A DNA stretch of 64,000 nucleotides, from assembly GCF_000304335.1 (NCBI RefSeq), contig NZ_CAJF01000010.1, positions 1-64,000 on the forward strand. The letters are read 5' to 3'. Numbering within the stretch: the stretch's first letter is position 1; each line of letters starts with the position of its first letter. Made by a program: the position numbers and the translations under genes. The stretch is from Microbacterium yannicii PS01. GTDB lineage: Bacteria; Actinomycetota; Actinomycetes; Actinomycetales; Microbacteriaceae. Below the pieces are notes generated by a model that was not told the DNA's origin, searched no databases, and was given only the letters and a program-made list of their open reading frames with translations. Shown one piece after another: positions 62,834 to 64,000 of this stretch.

Positions 62834-63634
62834 ATGACGATGCGCGTGCAGCTGAGTCCGACGGCGACACTGGCCTACGACGCGATCGGGAGCGGTATTC
62901 CGCTCCTGGCGCTGCACGGTGCGTACTCGGCACGTGCCGAAGTGCGGGGCTTTCTCGAGCCGATGCTCGCCGAGCGGCCGGTGCGCCGGATCTATGCGGA
63001 TCTGCCGGGCCACGGCGAGTCACGGCCTTCCAGCGGACTTCGAACTCCGGATGACGTCCTCGACCTCGTCGACCGATTGTTGGAAGCCGAGACGTCCGGC
63101 GGCCGGTTCCTCGTTCTCGGGCACTCTTTCGGGGGCCATTTCGCACGGGCGATCGCCGCGCGGCATCCCGACAGGGTCGCCGGGATGGCGCTCATTTGCT
63201 CGTTCGTCGCGGGGGAGCAGCGCACCGCCGAGAGCCGGGTGGTTCGTGACGACGGAGCGTCAGCCGCCCTCGACCCTGACCGGCGGAGCGAATACGAGGG
63301 CTACTTCGTCGTGCGGACGGCGGACACCCTCGAGCGCTTTCGAAGGGCGGTCATACCGGCCACCGGCGATGTGGACGACGAGACTCTCGAGGTCGCCATC
63401 GCCGCAGGACCCCACGCTGCGGACCCGGATGAGGTCGCCGTCGACGCCCCGGTGCTCGTGATGTCGGGACGACACGACAGCTGGGTGGGGTGGGAGCGCC
63501 AGGAGCGCCTCGGCGATCTCTATCCGCATGCCACTGTCGTGACTGCCGCCGACGCAGGCCACGCGCTGCCGCACGAACGTCCCGGTCTGGTTACGGCGCT
63601 CCTTTGCGACTGGCTGGACGAGATCGGCGTGTGA
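62834..63634 (+). CDS. alpha/beta hydrolase
   Basis: A 266-residue hydrolase with ALHGAYSAR as the oxyanion loop, nucleophile Ser98 in LGHSFGGH, acid in MSGRHDSWVG and His in DAGHALPHE. The pattern fits proline-iminopeptidase/3-oxoadipate-lactonase-like enzymes, but substrate is not predictable. ATG 62834 follows GGAG closely, within the hairpin arm. Its stop abuts the convergent gene's stop (TGA-TCA). Confidence 0.87.
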   Translation: MTMRVQLSPTATLAYDAIGSGIPLLALHGAYSARAEVRGFLEPMLAERPVRRIYADLPGHGESRPSSGLRTPDDVLDLVDRLLEAETSGGRFLVLGHSFGGHFARAIAARHPDRVAGMALICSFVAGEQRTAESRVVRDDGASAALDPDRRSEYEGYFVVRTADTLERFRRAVIPATGDVDDETLEVAIAAGPHAADPDEVAVDAPVLVMSGRHDSWVGWERQERLGDLYPHATVVTAADAGHALPHERPGLVTALLCDWLDEIGV

Positions 63635-64000
63635 TCAGCGGGCTTCGTCCCACCACTGCAGCACGCGTGTTCCGAAGAGGGTGAGCCACCGCGACGGCTC
63701 GCCCTCGGCGACGTCGACATCGAACCACGTTCGGCCGGCGAGCGCCGCTCCCTGCAACCAGGTCCCGTCCGGTTGCCGGGCCTTCCGTACGACCTCGACG
63801 GCGTCGGCCAGTCGAGGATCGGGTGGGATGCCGTCGTGCAGGGCTGCCTCACGGAAATAGTCCAGCGCAGCCAGGGCGCTGTACCGGTGCCGGTTGGGGT
63901 AGACGAACTCCGTCGCGAAGTCGCCGACCAGCGCTCCGGTACTCGCGCGGTAGAGCAGGTTGCGGGAGAGAAGGTACTTCTCACCGAGTCGCCGCGTCTC
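63635..64000 (-). CDS. partial protein, C-terminal end (terpene-cyclase-toroid-like repeats)
   Basis: An open reverse-strand frame from the right edge to TGA at 63637-63635 encodes 121 residues; the 5' end is beyond the window. The peptide includes RHRYSALAALDYFREAALHDG, DPRLADAVEVVRKARQPDGTW and WFDVDVAEGEPSRWLTLFGTRVLQWWD. Repeats such as LAALDYFREA and QPDGTWLQ resemble the alpha/alpha toroid of squalene/prenyltransferase-type proteins. No stop interrupts it and it is arranged convergently with the hydrolase. Function is uncertain. Confidence 0.78.
   Translation of the reverse strand, partial: ETRRLGEKYLLSRNLLYRASTGALVGDFATEFVYPNRHRYSALAALDYFREAALHDGIPPDPRLADAVEVVRKARQPDGTWLQGAALAGRTWFDVDVAEGEPSRWLTLFGTRVLQWWDEAR

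Overview
The window is high-GC actinobacterial chromosome, most likely from a Microbacterium or a close relative in the Microbacteriaceae. Support comes from strong GC bias at third codon positions, many GTG/TTG starts, 4-nt ATGA/GTGA gene overlaps, and a gene set typical of that family: PhoU/SenX3-RegX3-like genes, CarD, an IspDF fusion, DUF4032, DUF3263 with LytR_C, DUF3027, an XPB-type helicase, and an ImuA'-ImuB-DnaE2 cassette. Species cannot be fixed from sequence alone. No transposase, integrase, phage gene, CRISPR array or rRNA was seen; there is one intact tRNA-Thr(TGT).

Layout. 1-3.3 kb: the 3' end of a Pls/PosA-type membrane peptide synthetase, an M1-like peptidase and a convergent phosphopantetheinyl transferase. 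3.3-7.1 kb: a reverse-strand operon with a GlnR-like regulator, ppk1 and a MutT1-like NUDIX/phosphatase. 7.2-12.2 kb: small membrane proteins, nitrobindin, YgfZ, FUSC, a methyltransferase and gpmA. 12.3-15.1 kb: phoU diverging from a SenX3-RegX3-like pair across a three-unit PHO box. 15.2-22.4 kb: lipoprotein, carD, ispDF, GNAT, EamA, cysS, rlmB and an oxidoreductase. 22.4-26.3 kb: DUF4032, a sugar ABC ATPase, a Cys-less DsbA-fold protein, tRNA-Thr and a duplicated tRNA 3' half. 26.3-33.6 kb: transporters, nitroreductase-msrB, DUF2332, DUF3263, LytR_C, a cold-shock protein and a CIRCE-controlled groL, then a lone WXG100 gene. 33.7-42.9 kb: a two-component system, a TetR/hydrolase pair with tandem operators, a saccharopine-dehydrogenase-like protein and an XPB helicase with its partner. 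43.0-51.3 kb: a cold-shock fusion, acidic DUF3027, serC, a DUF559 gene flanked by three 72-nt palindromic repeats, a DtxR/IdeR regulator, an M23 peptidase, a candidate structured RNA, HNH and MFS genes. 51.5-58.0 kb: the SOS mutasome operon. 58.2-64 kb: an accessory stretch with small proteins, four alpha/beta-hydrolase-type genes in all, an eroded ECF41 sigma-factor locus with its epimerase, and a gene cut by the right edge.

Functional links. Phosphate: ppk1, phoU, the SenX3-RegX3-like pair and two PHO-box-like sites point to one Pho regulon. DNA damage: a LexA box overlaps the core promoter of imuA'-imuB-dnaE2, but imuB carries a one-base frameshift and both imuB/dnaE2 flanks and dnaE2 itself carry expanded repeats built from one short palindromic element, which also sits inside cysS. 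Heat shock: groL has two CIRCE-type operators. The clearest unexplained elements are the 72-nt palindromes around the DUF559 nuclease-like gene, the hairpin-rich terminator-ended RNA candidate near 49.4 kb, and the ECF41 locus that has lost its sigma domains but keeps two matching promoter-like sites.
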